From Vicingaceae bacterium (GTDB lineage Bacteria > Bacteroidota > Bacteroidia > Flavobacteriales_E > Vicingaceae), in the NCBI GenBank assembly GCA_028245195.1, contig JAOKCF010000005.1:50090-114089 (forward strand): a DNA stretch of 64,000 nucleotides. The letters are read 5' to 3'. Positions within the stretch are counted from its first letter, which is position 1. Every line of letters starts with the position of its first letter. The position numbers were made by a program, and so were the translations under genes. The notes under the pieces were generated by a model. The model had not been told where the DNA came from. It did no database searches and was given only the letters and a program-made list of their open reading frames with translations. Positions 24,499 through 33,583 of this stretch are shown here, one piece after another.

Positions 24499-26592
24499 TT
24501 ATTTTACAGGTAAGAACGAATAGTTCTCTCCATAAAACATCATTTGCTCTCTGAATGATTCAGGATACTGAACTTCTATATCTGTAATCTTTCCATCTGT
24601 CATAATAGGAACTAACTTAGGATTGATAAAGCCACCATAAGCTGCAATTCCCAACGACTCATATCTTTTCAATACTTCAGCATGTAAATCAGCATCTACT
24701 TGAACAGCATATGTTTCAACTAAATCCTTTCCAGCTGCATAATCACCTTCAGATTTAATGCGTTGCAATTCTCTTAGTTGCATACCAAAAATCTCTTTTA
24801 ATTTTTCATAATCGTTAATCACAAAAAATGTTTTACCATCTCTCATTTTCTTCACAATTACACTGTCTTTTACACCAGTTTCAAATGCCCATTTTGCAAT
24901 CATTTGTCGGTTTCTCATGTGCGCTTCTTCCACTACATCACCAATTTTCAATCGCTTCAATTGCAACATCATTCCGTTTTTAATGTAATCGTCGTAAGCT
25001 GTTTTACCGGCATCTAAAGACTCGATTAAACCCATGTCAACCAACTTCTGATCGTGTAAATAATACAACGCCACTAGATCAGCTCTTCCTTCTTCTAAAC
25101 ACGAAGCATAACTCTTTAGCGTCTCAGAAGTTGTTCCAACACCTTTATTAATTCTACCAGATGCATGTCCAATTACTTCATGTAAATCTGTGTGCAACAA
25201 GTCAGCAATTCCACCGTACTTTTTAGAACGATCAATTTCTGCCTGATCCCAAGCAAATTCAGATAATGAACTCTTTCCTTCTTTAGAAGACATTTCATAC
25301 GAATGAACAATGTTTCCAAGGCTAACAGACTTAGAACCTACTTCACGAACCCATCCATTATTTGGTAGGTTAATTCCAATAGGTGTAGATGGAGAAGCAT
25401 CACCTGCTTCGACAACAACTGTAATTACTTTTCCAATGATTCCGGTCACTTCCGCCTTCTTGTGCTCCTCCATTAACGGAGAGTTATCTTCAAACCATTG
25501 CGCTTCTTTACTTACTGCTTCAATTCTCTTGGTAGCTTCCATGTCTTTGAAAGAAACAACAGATTCAAATGAACCCTTTTTACCCAAAGGATCCTTGTAC
25601 ACTTCAATAAATCCATTTACAACATCCGTTCTAGAATCAACATCTTTAATCCAGTTCAAGTTGTACTTGTCCCAATCTTCTACATTACCTGTTTTGTAAT
25701 AAGTGATTAAGCTTTCAAACGTTTGCTTTTGTTGAGGATTTTCTGCTAATGGAACAGCTTTCTCTAACCAAAAAACAATCTTTTCAATTACTTCAGAGTA
25801 CAATCCACCAACCATCATTGTTTCGGCAACTACTTTTCCATCTTTCTTAACCAAACGAGTATTCAAACCATATTCCGGCTGATTTCCTTCTACTTTCTCC
25901 AATCCTGCATAATATGCCTCTACCTCTGCTTGAGTTAAATCAGGACTATAAAAGTTAACCGCTGAGGTTGCAACTAGATCTTCTCCATCTGCTAGGTTCA
26001 CTTTTTTAGCATCTACATCAGGATTAAAAATAGCTTCTCCTAAAGTTGCCATTAAATCTTCTTTTGTTTGACCTTTCTTTAAAGGCAAGCCCTCTGCGTC
26101 TATCTCACCAATCGCTTTCTCAAAATAAGCTCTAGAAAATTCTGGTTCAAACTTGTTATTTGAATAATGGTGATGAATTCCACTTGAAAACCATACTCTT
26201 TTCGTGTACACTATTACGTTCTCCAACTCTTTAGGATTTCCTTTTAAGGCCTCTTCACTCTTAATGATAGCTTCTAAGGTCTTTCTAATTTGAAGGTTGT
26301 GACGGTAGTTCTGAGCATACATAATATCTCTACCTGCAATTGCAGCTTCGTATAAGTAATACAATAACTCTTTCTTCTTCAAGTCCAATTCTTCAAAACC
26401 AGGAATTTGATAACGAATTAGTTTTAAGTCAGCAAATTGATCAGCTGTATAATTAAAATCGCCTGAATCATGAGTAACTACTTCATTCATTTCAGTTCCA
26501 GCTTCAGTAGTTGCGTCCTTTACTTTTGGTTCACTACAAGAAGCAAAAACTACTGCTGCTAATGCAGCTATAGATAATATTCTTTTGTTCAT
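24499..26592 (-). CDS. Dipeptidyl-peptidase III-like zinc peptidase (family M49), lipoprotein
   Basis: A 697-residue protein with a lipoprotein signal (VVFASCSEP, Cys near 19). The M49 signature HExxGH appears as HEVIGHASG near residue 470 and the third zinc ligand Glu in LEEGRADLVALYY near 510. Family M49 enzymes remove dipeptides from the N-termini of short peptides. The protein is longer than the catalytic core and the N-terminal half is typical of Bacteroidota members, which are often exported. Together with the nearby M28 and M1 peptidases it points to use of peptides as nutrients. Monocistronic with a terminator. Confidence 0.9.
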   Translation of the reverse strand: MNKRILSIAALAAVVFASCSEPKVKDATTEAGTEMNEVVTHDSGDFNYTADQFADLKLIRYQIPGFEELDLKKKELLYYLYEAAIAGRDIMYAQNYRHNLQIRKTLEAIIKSEEALKGNPKELENVIVYTKRVWFSSGIHHHYSNNKFEPEFSRAYFEKAIGEIDAEGLPLKKGQTKEDLMATLGEAIFNPDVDAKKVNLADGEDLVATSAVNFYSPDLTQAEVEAYYAGLEKVEGNQPEYGLNTRLVKKDGKVVAETMMVGGLYSEVIEKIVFWLEKAVPLAENPQQKQTFESLITYYKTGNVEDWDKYNLNWIKDVDSRTDVVNGFIEVYKDPLGKKGSFESVVSFKDMEATKRIEAVSKEAQWFEDNSPLMEEHKKAEVTGIIGKVITVVVEAGDASPSTPIGINLPNNGWVREVGSKSVSLGNIVHSYEMSSKEGKSSLSEFAWDQAEIDRSKKYGGIADLLHTDLHEVIGHASGRINKGVGTTSETLKSYASCLEEGRADLVALYYLHDQKLVDMGLIESLDAGKTAYDDYIKNGMMLQLKRLKIGDVVEEAHMRNRQMIAKWAFETGVKDSVIVKKMRDGKTFFVINDYEKLKEIFGMQLRELQRIKSEGDYAAGKDLVETYAVQVDADLHAEVLKRYESLGIAAYGGFINPKLVPIMTDGKITDIEVQYPESFREQMMFYGENYSFLPVK

Positions 26593-26728
26593 AGTTGGTA
26601 AATTTTTTAAAGCCCTAAATTAACTTTTATAATGCAGATTTGGAAATAGGGCTTGAGCAGCTATAAGTTTTACAGCAATTCAAACTAAGAAAACAAATGC
26701 GAACCAAAGAATTATCAACAGTAAATAC

Positions 26729-26959
26729 TTACATCTTCTTTAGAAAACTGGAGTATTCCGCTTCGGATATCACATCCCAGTACTCAGAATTTTCAGCTAG
26801 CATCTCAGTTATAAAAACTCGATCGGGTAAAATTTTTGATTCAATTTCAATCTTCTCCCACTCCAAGGTCATTTTTTTCCACTCGATAAAGTGGTCGTTT
26901 GCAATAATTTTAAAATAACTCTGATTGTTTTTGTACTTTCTATATTGAGGAAACTTCAT
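26729..26959 (-). CDS. Small conserved hypothetical protein
   Basis: The 76-residue protein begins MKFPQYRKYKNNQSYFKI and continues with KILPDRVFITEML, a pattern I recognise as a short conserved Bacteroidota protein without known function. It is acidic to neutral, with no signal peptide or membrane segment; it looks like a small alpha/beta domain. A 73-residue ORF on the opposite strand covers nearly the same bases but has no recognisable pattern and is rejected. Confidence 0.6.
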   Translation of the reverse strand: MKFPQYRKYKNNQSYFKIIANDHFIEWKKMTLEWEKIEIESKILPDRVFITEMLAENSEYWDVISEAEYSSFLKKM

Positions 26960-27038
26960 GGGGTAAAGTTCATAACTTATTTTTTAATTTCCAGTTAATA
27001 TATAAAGATAACCGCTTTTAAAAATTATTTTAGCAATT

Positions 27039-28325
27039 ATGAATAGAAAGACCATACGTCTTATTATTTTCTTTGCTGCTTTCACCGTTATTGGTGTGTT
27101 CTCATTTCAATTTTTTTGGGTAAAAAAGGCCTTTACACTAGAGGAAAAGCAATTCAATGAAAGAGTTCACGTAGCGCTATCTTCCGTTGTTTCTGAAGTT
27201 CAGCGTTTAAACAAAGACTCCTCTACCATTTACGAACCAGTTAAACAGATTTCATCGAATTACTTTTTAGCTTCAACAAACGATACGTTGCATCCTTATG
27301 TTTTGGAGAACTTACTAATTAACGAATTCCAGAAAAGCAATTTAGTAACCGACTTTGAATACGTTTTATACGATTGCTTCACGGACTCTGTGGTTTTTGG
27401 TGGCATTGTAGAAATTAAAACTGAGGCGAAGGATTTAGTCTATGAAATTTCTGAAAAGGATAAGTGGAACCAAGCTTCTCACTATTTCGGGGTTTACTTT
27501 CCAAGCAAAGAAGTTCGACTTGTTGACCAAATGGGAATTTGGATTGTTTCCACCATATTTCTGCTATTAGTAGTTGTGTTTTTTAGTTATACCATTTGGG
27601 TAATTATGAAGCAGCGGAAGCTTTCAGAAATTCGAACGGATTTCATTAATAATATGACCCACGAGTTAAAAACGCCTATTTCTACCATTTCTCTTTCCAC
27701 AGAGGTTTTAACAAACCCGAAAATTACAAACGACCCAGAACGGTTAAAAAACTACGCCAACATTATTAAAGAAGAAACCGAAAGGCTAAGATTGCAAGTT
27801 GACAAAGTATTACAAATGGCAACTTTGGATAAAAACCGGTTGAATTTAGAAATGGAGGAGGTCAATTTACACGATGTGATTAAAAAAACCGTGGAAGGTT
27901 TTGAATTGATTTTAGGCTCAAACGAAGGAAAAATTGAAGTGAGCTTAAAAGCGAGTAATCCAGTTATAAAAGGAGACCGTATACACTTGACCAATATCTT
28001 TTTCAACCTGATTGACAATGCAATAAAGTACTCCAAAAACAAACCCAAAATACTGATTTCTACGGTAGATTATAAAAATGGACTTCACATTAGGGTAAAA
28101 GACAACGGAATTGGAATGAATCGAGAACAACAGAAACATGTTTTTGAAAACTTCTACAGAGTTCCTACAAATGATCGGCACGATGTTAAAGGTTTTGGTA
28201 TTGGGTTAAATTACGTGATGAAGATGGTAAAAAAACACCACGGAAAAATTCAATTAAAAAGTGAATTACGCTCTGGATCAACCTTTAGAATTTACTTCTC
28301 AACTACTAAAAATGCACGGAAATAA
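27039..28325 (+). CDS. Two-component sensor histidine kinase
   Basis: A 428-residue membrane kinase. Transmembrane helices lie at about 8-28 and 168-188 with a periplasmic sensor region between them. Then follow HisKA with the phospho-acceptor His208 in MTHELKTPISTISLS and a HATPase domain with N box (NLIDNAIKYS), G1 (VKDNGIGM), F and G2 (GFGIGLNYV). The sensor region has no recognisable domain. The response regulator gene overlaps its last 14 bp, so the pair is translationally coupled. Confidence 0.95.
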   Translation: MNRKTIRLIIFFAAFTVIGVFSFQFFWVKKAFTLEEKQFNERVHVALSSVVSEVQRLNKDSSTIYEPVKQISSNYFLASTNDTLHPYVLENLLINEFQKSNLVTDFEYVLYDCFTDSVVFGGIVEIKTEAKDLVYEISEKDKWNQASHYFGVYFPSKEVRLVDQMGIWIVSTIFLLLVVVFFSYTIWVIMKQRKLSEIRTDFINNMTHELKTPISTISLSTEVLTNPKITNDPERLKNYANIIKEETERLRLQVDKVLQMATLDKNRLNLEMEEVNLHDVIKKTVEGFELILGSNEGKIEVSLKASNPVIKGDRIHLTNIFFNLIDNAIKYSKNKPKILISTVDYKNGLHIRVKDNGIGMNREQQKHVFENFYRVPTNDRHDVKGFGIGLNYVMKMVKKHHGKIQLKSELRSGSTFRIYFSTTKNARK

Positions 28326-29007
28326 AGTCAATTTACTATTTGTTGAAGATGATACGAACCTTGGTTTTGTCATTAAAGATCACTTAGAAATGGCAGGTTA
28401 TGCAGTAACTTGGGCTCAAAATGGAGCCAAGGGTTTAAAAATGCTACTTACTCATGATTTTGACATTGCTATTTTAGACGTGATGCTTCCAAAGCTGAAT
28501 GGATTTGAATTAGCAGAAGAATTAGTTCAGAACAAACCGGATTTACCTTTTCTATTTCTTACCGCCAAATCCATGCTTGAAGATAAAGTGAAAGGTCTAA
28601 AATTAGGTCAGGACTACATTACCAAACCATTTGAATTTCAAGAATTAGAACTTCGTATTAAAAACATTTTAGATAGCAAGCAATACTTTAAAAAGGAAGA
28701 AACACAAGAAGTACTTTTTGCAATTGGTCAGTACGAGTTTGACTATATAAACCAGTTTTTAAGTAAAGGTAAAACGGAACAGAAATTGACAAAAAAGGAA
28801 GCTGATTTACTTCGAATGTTATGCTTGCACAAAAATGAAGTGATGAATAGAGAGTTGGCATTGAAATCAATTTGGGGCAATGACGATTATTTTAATGGCC
28901 GAAGCATGGATGTTTTTATTTCGAGAATTCGAAAATACCTAAAAGAGGACGACAATATTCAAATTATTAATATTCATGGCGTTGGATTTAAATTAGTCAT
29001 GAGATAG
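28312..29007 (+). CDS. OmpR/PhoB-family response regulator
   Basis: The start is ATG 28312 (MHGNKVNLLFVEDDTNLG), not the upstream GTG at 28261, because the receiver domain begins there. The receiver has the acidic pair in FVEDD, phospho-acceptor Asp56 in AILDVMLPKLNG, Thr/Ser in FLTAKS and Lys in ITKPF. The C-terminal winged helix (about 135-230) includes LTKKEADLLRMLCLHKNEV and SMDVFISRIRKYL. It overlaps the histidine kinase gene and is its cognate partner. Targets are unknown. Confidence 0.95.
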   Translation: MHGNKVNLLFVEDDTNLGFVIKDHLEMAGYAVTWAQNGAKGLKMLLTHDFDIAILDVMLPKLNGFELAEELVQNKPDLPFLFLTAKSMLEDKVKGLKLGQDYITKPFEFQELELRIKNILDSKQYFKKEETQEVLFAIGQYEFDYINQFLSKGKTEQKLTKKEADLLRMLCLHKNEVMNRELALKSIWGNDDYFNGRSMDVFISRIRKYLKEDDNIQIINIHGVGFKLVMR

Positions 29008-29017
29008 AAATTGACGT

Positions 29018-29025
29018 TATATTTG
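29018..29025 (+). promoter_or_regulatory. -7 box abutting the acyltransferase start
   Basis: TATATTTG is an exact TAnnTTTG match ending 4 bp before the ATG at 29030. If used, the transcript would begin at or within 1-3 bases of the start codon, that is, leaderless. Confidence 0.4.
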
Positions 29026-29029
29026 TTTT

Positions 29030-29572
29030 ATGAAGTTTTTAGCACGGTTAGTATTTTGGATTTCAGGTTGGAAAATTGTGGCAAACAACGCCTTCAAGGT
29101 AAAAAAAATGGTCATGATTGCAGCGCCACATACTTCTAATTGGGACTTATTATACGCTAGAGCAGCATTCTACTTAATGAAAATTCCCGTTAACTATACG
29201 GTAAAAAAAGAGTTATTCTTTTTCCCGTTAGGGTTTATTTTGAAGTCTTTGGGAGGTATTCCGATCGATCGAAAAGCTAAAGGCAAAATGGTAGATAAAA
29301 TGGCGGCATTGTACAACGATTACGACAATTTTGCGATTATGATTACTCCTGAAGGTACTCGCAGCTATTCTCCTGAGTGGAAAAAAGGATTCTATTACAT
29401 TGCTCAAAAAGCCAATGTTCCAATTGCTTTAGGTTATTTAGACTACGCTCAGAAAGAAGCAGGAGTTGGTCCATTAATCACTCCTTCTGGAGATTATGAA
29501 AAAGACATAGAAACAATACAGTCTTTCTATAGAAACATAACACCCAAGTATCCTGAGCAAGGAGTACTTTAA
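29030..29572 (+). CDS. Lysophospholipid acyltransferase family protein (PlsC-like)
   Basis: A short 180-residue acyltransferase with the HxxxxD motif in AAPHTSNWDLLYA (His34, Asp39), the FPLGFILKSLGGIPIDR block that binds glycerol phosphate, and TPEGTRSYSPEWKKGFYY. It would transfer an acyl chain to a lysophosphatidic acid-like acceptor at the inner membrane. The size matches a compact family of 1-acyl-sn-glycerol-3-phosphate acyltransferase-like proteins in Bacteroidota, which may act on lipids other than phospholipids. It follows the response regulator by 22 bp. Confidence 0.85.
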   Translation: MKFLARLVFWISGWKIVANNAFKVKKMVMIAAPHTSNWDLLYARAAFYLMKIPVNYTVKKELFFFPLGFILKSLGGIPIDRKAKGKMVDKMAALYNDYDNFAIMITPEGTRSYSPEWKKGFYYIAQKANVPIALGYLDYAQKEAGVGPLITPSGDYEKDIETIQSFYRNITPKYPEQGVL

Positions 29573-29583
29573 TTTCACATAGA

Positions 29584-29660
29584 GCATTCTTCACTCTCCA
29601 TTCCACACTCCTCATTCCTCATTCGAAATTGTACATTCCTCATTATCCACTCTATATTCT
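29584..29660 (+). repeat. Degenerate pyrimidine-rich short tandem repeat
   Basis: A run of imperfect 9-12 bp units built from CATTC, CACTC and CTCATTC follows the acyltransferase stop. A related sequence in the opposite orientation occurs at 60719-60766. The stretch 29573-29716 holds no gene. Confidence 0.65.
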
Positions 29661-29716
29661 AGAATTAATAATTTCTTATTGTCAGACTTAAAATAATCTT
29701 TTTACCTTAGTAGCCT

Positions 29717-29854
29717 ATGAAAAGAGGGATAGACTTATGGGTGCGTTTTGCCCAAACGTATTATACCGATCGGACTACAAAAGGCAAAGGAAGGGAAGAA
29801 ATAGATGGTAATACGCGCAGCAAAATTAAAGCTCAATTAAGGTTTAAGTTCTAA
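29717..29854 (+). pseudogene. C-terminal remnant of a helix-hairpin-helix outer-membrane-type protein
   Basis: A 45-codon frame reads MKRGIDLWVRFAQTYYTDRT then GREEIDGNTRSKIKAQLRFK. This resembles the last strand of a large Bacteroidota family annotated as helix-hairpin-helix domain proteins, whose members end in Y(Y)TD..., GNTRSEVKAQ and an aromatic residue. Nothing upstream in frame continues the family; two in-frame TAG codons sit just before the ATG. It is probably a leftover of a deleted gene. The assignment rests on a short match. Confidence 0.5.
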
Positions 29855-29855
29855 T

Positions 29856-30227
29856 ATGGTTAAACGGTATAAAACAACAAGAAATTGGTATTTGATGAGT
29901 ATGGTACTTTTCATTGGGTTTTCCTTCGAATTATTTATTCGAAGTGATAACTTCTTAGTTGCAATATTGATTTTTACCGGCATATTGAATCTATTAGCCT
30001 TTCAACAAATTCCTAGATAGATTTCCCCAATCACGGTAATCTTGAACCTATTCAATGCCTTAATTGGTAACACCACATGCTATAATTATGGAGTAATTGA
30101 CTACTCGGTTTTGTATGTCTCTTGGATGTTAGTTAGCCTTGGTTATCTATTTGCAACATTTCGACAAATTTCTAACTTAATTGGAAGCGCGCGCTTTAAA
30201 CGTAAAATGAAGACAATAAACGATTAA
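29856..30227 (+). pseudogene. Small integral membrane protein split by an in-frame TAG
   Basis: One reading frame of 123 codons is interrupted once, by TAG at 30018-30020. The first 54 residues (MVKRYKTTRNWYLMSMVLFI onward) contain two hydrophobic helices. The remaining 68 (ISPITVILNLFNALIG onward) contain one or two more and a basic C-terminus. Continuity of frame and of hydrophobic pattern argues that the two halves are one gene of a four-helix membrane protein. TAG is used as a normal stop elsewhere in the window, so readthrough is unlikely. Function is unknown. The 3' end overlaps aroA by 4 bp, tail to tail. Confidence 0.6.
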
Positions 30228-31438
30228 CCGGATATTCCAAATTTTTCTAATTCCTGCCAAAAATTCGGAAAACTTTTCCCTACAACTTCTCTTTGATTAA
30301 TAATCAGCTCCCCATAAACGGCTAACGGAGCTAAACACATTGCCATTCGATGATCGTTATAAGTTGAGAATACAATTTTTTCTAAGGATTTGGTCATTTT
30401 TGAACCTATAATTTCAAATGAGTTACCATCGATTTCTCTCAATACAGATCCAATTTTTAAAAGCTCAAGTTTTAAGGCCTCTACCCTATTACACTCCTTA
30501 ATGTATAATGTTTTTGTTCCGGTAATTGTTATTTTTTCCATCAATTGAGATGCGGTAACTGCAACAGAAGGTATTAAGTCAGGTGTATCGGTTAAATCAA
30601 GCGTTAATTCATTCTTTACTAGTTTCAAATTAAAGCTTAAAAATGCACCATCATTTTTAAATTCAGTAACCACTCCGAATGATTCAAATATGCTCCAACA
30701 CGCTATGTCACCTTGAAGCGAATTAGAGTTCAAATTTTTTATAAACAAACTTTTACCTGAGAATGCGATACACTGATATAAAAATGCCGCGGAAGACCAA
30801 TCTGATTCAACCACCACCTCCTGATCTGAATAATACTCCCCCGGATTGACCGTTATTGTGCTGCCCTTTCGATATACTTCTACATTAAGTAATTTTTGTA
30901 AACTGATAGTCAAATCGATGTATGGAAATGATACGACATCTCCTTTTAGCGTGAGTTCTAATCCTCCTTCTAAATAAGGAGCAATAAGTAATAATGCCGA
31001 AATGTATTGACTGCTAACAGATGCGTTAATAGAACGATTCCCTCCTTTCAATTTTCCATTTCGAATCTGCATCGGAGGAAAGCCTGATTTTTCTTGGTAG
31101 TTGATGTTTGCACCAAATTCCCTTAATTGCTCTACTAAAATTCCAATAGGCCGCTCTTTAATTCGTTCTGCGCCGGTAAGAACTATTTTTTCAGCCTTAA
31201 GAGAATAAAAAGCTGTTAAAAAACGAAATGCTGTTCCCGCCATACCAACATTAATAATTTCAGCATTTGAATTCAATGCATTTTGAAGTTCCAAGGTATC
31301 TTGAGCAGCTGAAAGGTTTACCAACTGAACTTGACCATTCGATAAAGCCTTAGCAATCAATAAACGGTTAGAAATACTTTTTGATCTTGGCAGCTCTATT
31401 TCTGCAAGTCCATTCGACGGTTGATAAGTCAAATTCAT
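30224..31438 (-). CDS. aroA: 3-phosphoshikimate 1-carboxyvinyltransferase (EPSP synthase)
   Basis: Sixth step of the shikimate pathway, joining shikimate-3-phosphate and PEP. The 404-residue protein is a somewhat short and divergent AroA, as is usual in Flavobacteriales. The landmarks are PRSKSISNRLLIAKAL, AGTAFRFLTAFYSLK (PEP-binding loop), SVSSQYISALLLIAPYL, VVESDWSSAAFLYQ, DLTDTPDLIPSVAVTA, and the C-terminal STYNDHRMAMCLAPLA. It overlaps the aroB stop by 4 bp (ATGA-type coupling), so the two are translated together. Confidence 0.95.
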   Translation of the reverse strand: MNLTYQPSNGLAEIELPRSKSISNRLLIAKALSNGQVQLVNLSAAQDTLELQNALNSNAEIINVGMAGTAFRFLTAFYSLKAEKIVLTGAERIKERPIGILVEQLREFGANINYQEKSGFPPMQIRNGKLKGGNRSINASVSSQYISALLLIAPYLEGGLELTLKGDVVSFPYIDLTISLQKLLNVEVYRKGSTITVNPGEYYSDQEVVVESDWSSAAFLYQCIAFSGKSLFIKNLNSNSLQGDIACWSIFESFGVVTEFKNDGAFLSFNLKLVKNELTLDLTDTPDLIPSVAVTASQLMEKITITGTKTLYIKECNRVEALKLELLKIGSVLREIDGNSFEIIGSKMTKSLEKIVFSTYNDHRMAMCLAPLAVYGELIINQREVVGKSFPNFWQELEKFGISG

Positions 31439-32511
31439 TCGTTGAGCAAGTAAATTAATGAGGCCCTTATTTGGTCCTCAGTTGCAGTTTGATTAATCAA
31501 AGCAGATCCAATTGAATTTAACAAGGTGAAATTGATATTTCCATGTACATTCTTTTTATCCTGTTGCATGAACTCAAGTAAAATAGAAAAATCCTTTTCA
31601 GGAATTGCTGGGAATTCATACTTCGTTTTTAAGTAATCCTCTATTTCGTCATACTCCACCAAGTTCAAAAGATTCTGTTGAGCAGATATATGTGCTTCGC
31701 AAATCATTCCAAATGCAACAGCATAACCATGTGGCATTGGCCTTTCTTTTTGTAAAAAATAGCTTTCAATTGCATGTCCAATAGTATGCCCAAAGTTTAG
31801 CTTTTTACGTTCTCCATTTTCCAAGGGATCATTAGCAACTATCTCTGCCTTTAAGGCTACCGAATGTTCAATTAAATGGGCAGTCACCTCTGCTTTGTCA
31901 AATACCTTTAAGGCTTTCCAATGTTCAGCGTCACTAATTAAAGCATGTTTGTACATTTCTGCCATGCCACTCCAAAATTCCAACTCTGGTAAGGTATCTA
32001 AAAAATAAGGGTATATAAAAGTCTGCTCAGCATTCTGAAAGACCCCAATTTGGTTTTTAAACCCTCCGAAATCGATGCCACATTTACCTCCAATGGCAGC
32101 ATCAACCATTGCTAATAGTGATGTTGGAATGTTGTAAAACGAAATACCCCGTTTATATAAGCTGGCTACAAATGCACCTAGGTCAGTAATCATTCCACCA
32201 CCCAAATTCAACAATAATGTTTTTCGATCAGCATTATCTTCAGATAGACTTTCCCACAATAAGGCGCAAGTAGACAAATCTTTGGAAGCCTCGCCCGATG
32301 GAACTTCCAAAAAGAAGAAATACACTTCATAATCAACCAAGGCATCTTGCAACAACAGCAAGCAATGTTGGTTGGTATTTTCATCCATCAGCACATAAAC
32401 TTGGCTGTAATCAGCTTCTATGATTGACTTTGAAATAGCACCTAAATCAGAAATTAGGTGTATGTTATTTTTTTGAAGGAAATTCATGCCGTTAACAAAG
32501 ATGGTTTTCAA
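31435..32511 (-). CDS. aroB: 3-dehydroquinate synthase
   Basis: Second step of the shikimate pathway, converting DAHP to 3-dehydroquinate with NAD+ and Zn2+. The 358 residues contain LNLGGGMITDLGAFVAS (NAD site), NIPTSLLAMVDAAIGGKCGID, GMAEMYKHALI (zinc-ligand Glu) and NFGHTIGHAIES plus PHGYAVAFGM (two zinc-ligand His). The gene is intact and first in the aroB-aroA pair. Upstream lies a divergent phosphoesterase gene 47 bp away. Confidence 0.96.
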   Translation of the reverse strand: MKTIFVNGMNFLQKNNIHLISDLGAISKSIIEADYSQVYVLMDENTNQHCLLLLQDALVDYEVYFFFLEVPSGEASKDLSTCALLWESLSEDNADRKTLLLNLGGGMITDLGAFVASLYKRGISFYNIPTSLLAMVDAAIGGKCGIDFGGFKNQIGVFQNAEQTFIYPYFLDTLPELEFWSGMAEMYKHALISDAEHWKALKVFDKAEVTAHLIEHSVALKAEIVANDPLENGERKKLNFGHTIGHAIESYFLQKERPMPHGYAVAFGMICEAHISAQQNLLNLVEYDEIEDYLKTKYEFPAIPEKDFSILLEFMQQDKKNVHGNINFTLLNSIGSALINQTATEDQIRASLIYLLNE

Positions 32512-32546
32512 AGCTACAAAAGATGCATTGAATAGTTTTTGAAACT

Positions 32547-32554
32547 TAGATTTG
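32547..32554 (+). promoter_or_regulatory. -7 box directly before the phosphoesterase start
   Basis: TAGATTTG matches TAnnTTTG and ends 4 bp before the GTG start at 32559, so transcription from it would give a leaderless message. ATTG at 32527-32530 could serve as a weak -33 element. Confidence 0.4.
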
Positions 32555-32558
32555 TCGT

Positions 32559-33056
32559 GTGAAAAAAATTGGACTCATTTCCGACACTCATTCCTTTCTG
32601 CACCCAAGGGTAAAACATTACTTTGAAAAAGTGGACGAAATTTGGCATGCTGGCGACATAGGTCGGCTCAGTTTAGCGGATGAATTAGCCGAAATGAAAC
32701 CTTTGAGAGCGGTATATGGCAACATTGATGGTGCTGAAATTCGAAGAGTTCATCCCGAGAATCAACGGTTTATTTGCGAAGGGGTTGACGTTTGGATGAC
32801 ACACATTGGAGGCTACCCCAACCGTTACGACAGAAGAGTATATGAAGAAATGTACCGAAACCCTCCTAAACTTTTCATTTGTGGTCATTCACATATTCTA
32901 AAAGCGATACCTGACAAAAAGTTGAACTTACTCCACTTAAACCCAGGTGCTGCAGGAAAACATGGATTTCATCAAGTTCTGACGCTCATGCGTTTCGATT
33001 GCAACAATGGTAAAGTTGAAAATTTAGAAGTAATTGAGTTGAAAAAAAGGGTCTAA
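32559..33056 (+). CDS. YfcE/MJ0936-family metallophosphoesterase
   Basis: A 165-residue calcineurin-like phosphodiesterase. The start must be GTG 32559 because KKIGLISDTHSFLHP is the canonical N-terminus. Metal-ligand motifs are complete: SDTH (Asp and His), WHAGDIG, VYGNIDG, THIGG, and ICGHSHI. Small proteins of this family hydrolyse phosphodiesters in vitro, with unknown natural substrates. The stop overlaps the 3' end of the convergent DUF4293 gene by 4 bp. Confidence 0.92.
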   Translation: MKKIGLISDTHSFLHPRVKHYFEKVDEIWHAGDIGRLSLADELAEMKPLRAVYGNIDGAEIRRVHPENQRFICEGVDVWMTHIGGYPNRYDRRVYEEMYRNPPKLFICGHSHILKAIPDKKLNLLHLNPGAAGKHGFHQVLTLMRFDCNNGKVENLEVIELKKRV

Positions 33057-33517
33057 CGTATACGATCCGCTGCCCTAACCAAGGCCTCATCTTTTTTAAT
33101 GGCTTTTATTGCCAAGAAAATAAACACGAGTGGAATAAGCGCCAAATATGCCCCAACACCATAATCTACTAATGGACTATCCAATTGAACCAATCCAGTT
33201 ACTGTGCTGTCTACAACAAAGAAAATAGCCACTAAAAATGCCACCTGAACCAACAACAGCAATTGCGTTAGTTTAATTTGAACTTGCCGTCTTTTAAACA
33301 TTCCAAAAGCTACTCCACTTAAAACAATACAGATGGAACACAATATAGCTAACATCGCACTGCTATAAAGAACCTCTCCATCAGCACTTTGAAATTTATA
33401 CAAGTTAAAATTGAAATTTTTACCTCCTGCCTGAATTACAGCAAGATCTAACCAGTAAATTGCTGTGTTACTTAAAATAGTCAATAAAAAAAAGAGAGAT
33501 TGGATACGTTGCCACAT
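33053..33517 (-). CDS. DUF4293 inner membrane protein
   Basis: Start at ATG 33517 (MWQRIQSLFFLLTILSN) matches the family N-terminus; the longer frame back to 33625 adds an unlikely 36-residue extension. The 154-residue protein has four membrane helices (about 4-24, 48-70, 83-105, 124-146). DUF4293 is found essentially only in Bacteroidota and has no known function. Divergent from the FemAB-like transferase gene, 66 bp apart. Confidence 0.82.
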   Translation of the reverse strand: MWQRIQSLFFLLTILSNTAIYWLDLAVIQAGGKNFNFNLYKFQSADGEVLYSSAMLAILCSICIVLSGVAFGMFKRRQVQIKLTQLLLLVQVAFLVAIFFVVDSTVTGLVQLDSPLVDYGVGAYLALIPLVFIFLAIKAIKKDEALVRAADRIR

Positions 33518-33583
33518 AATGTTTCGTTTATGCCACAAAGAAAGCAAAGATTTGTTACTTTGGACCACGAATAAATAGAGAAT

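Noticed and set aside
26697..26918. 73-codon plus-strand ORF near 26.8 kb
   Set aside because: The opposite strand encodes a recognisable small conserved protein over the same bases.
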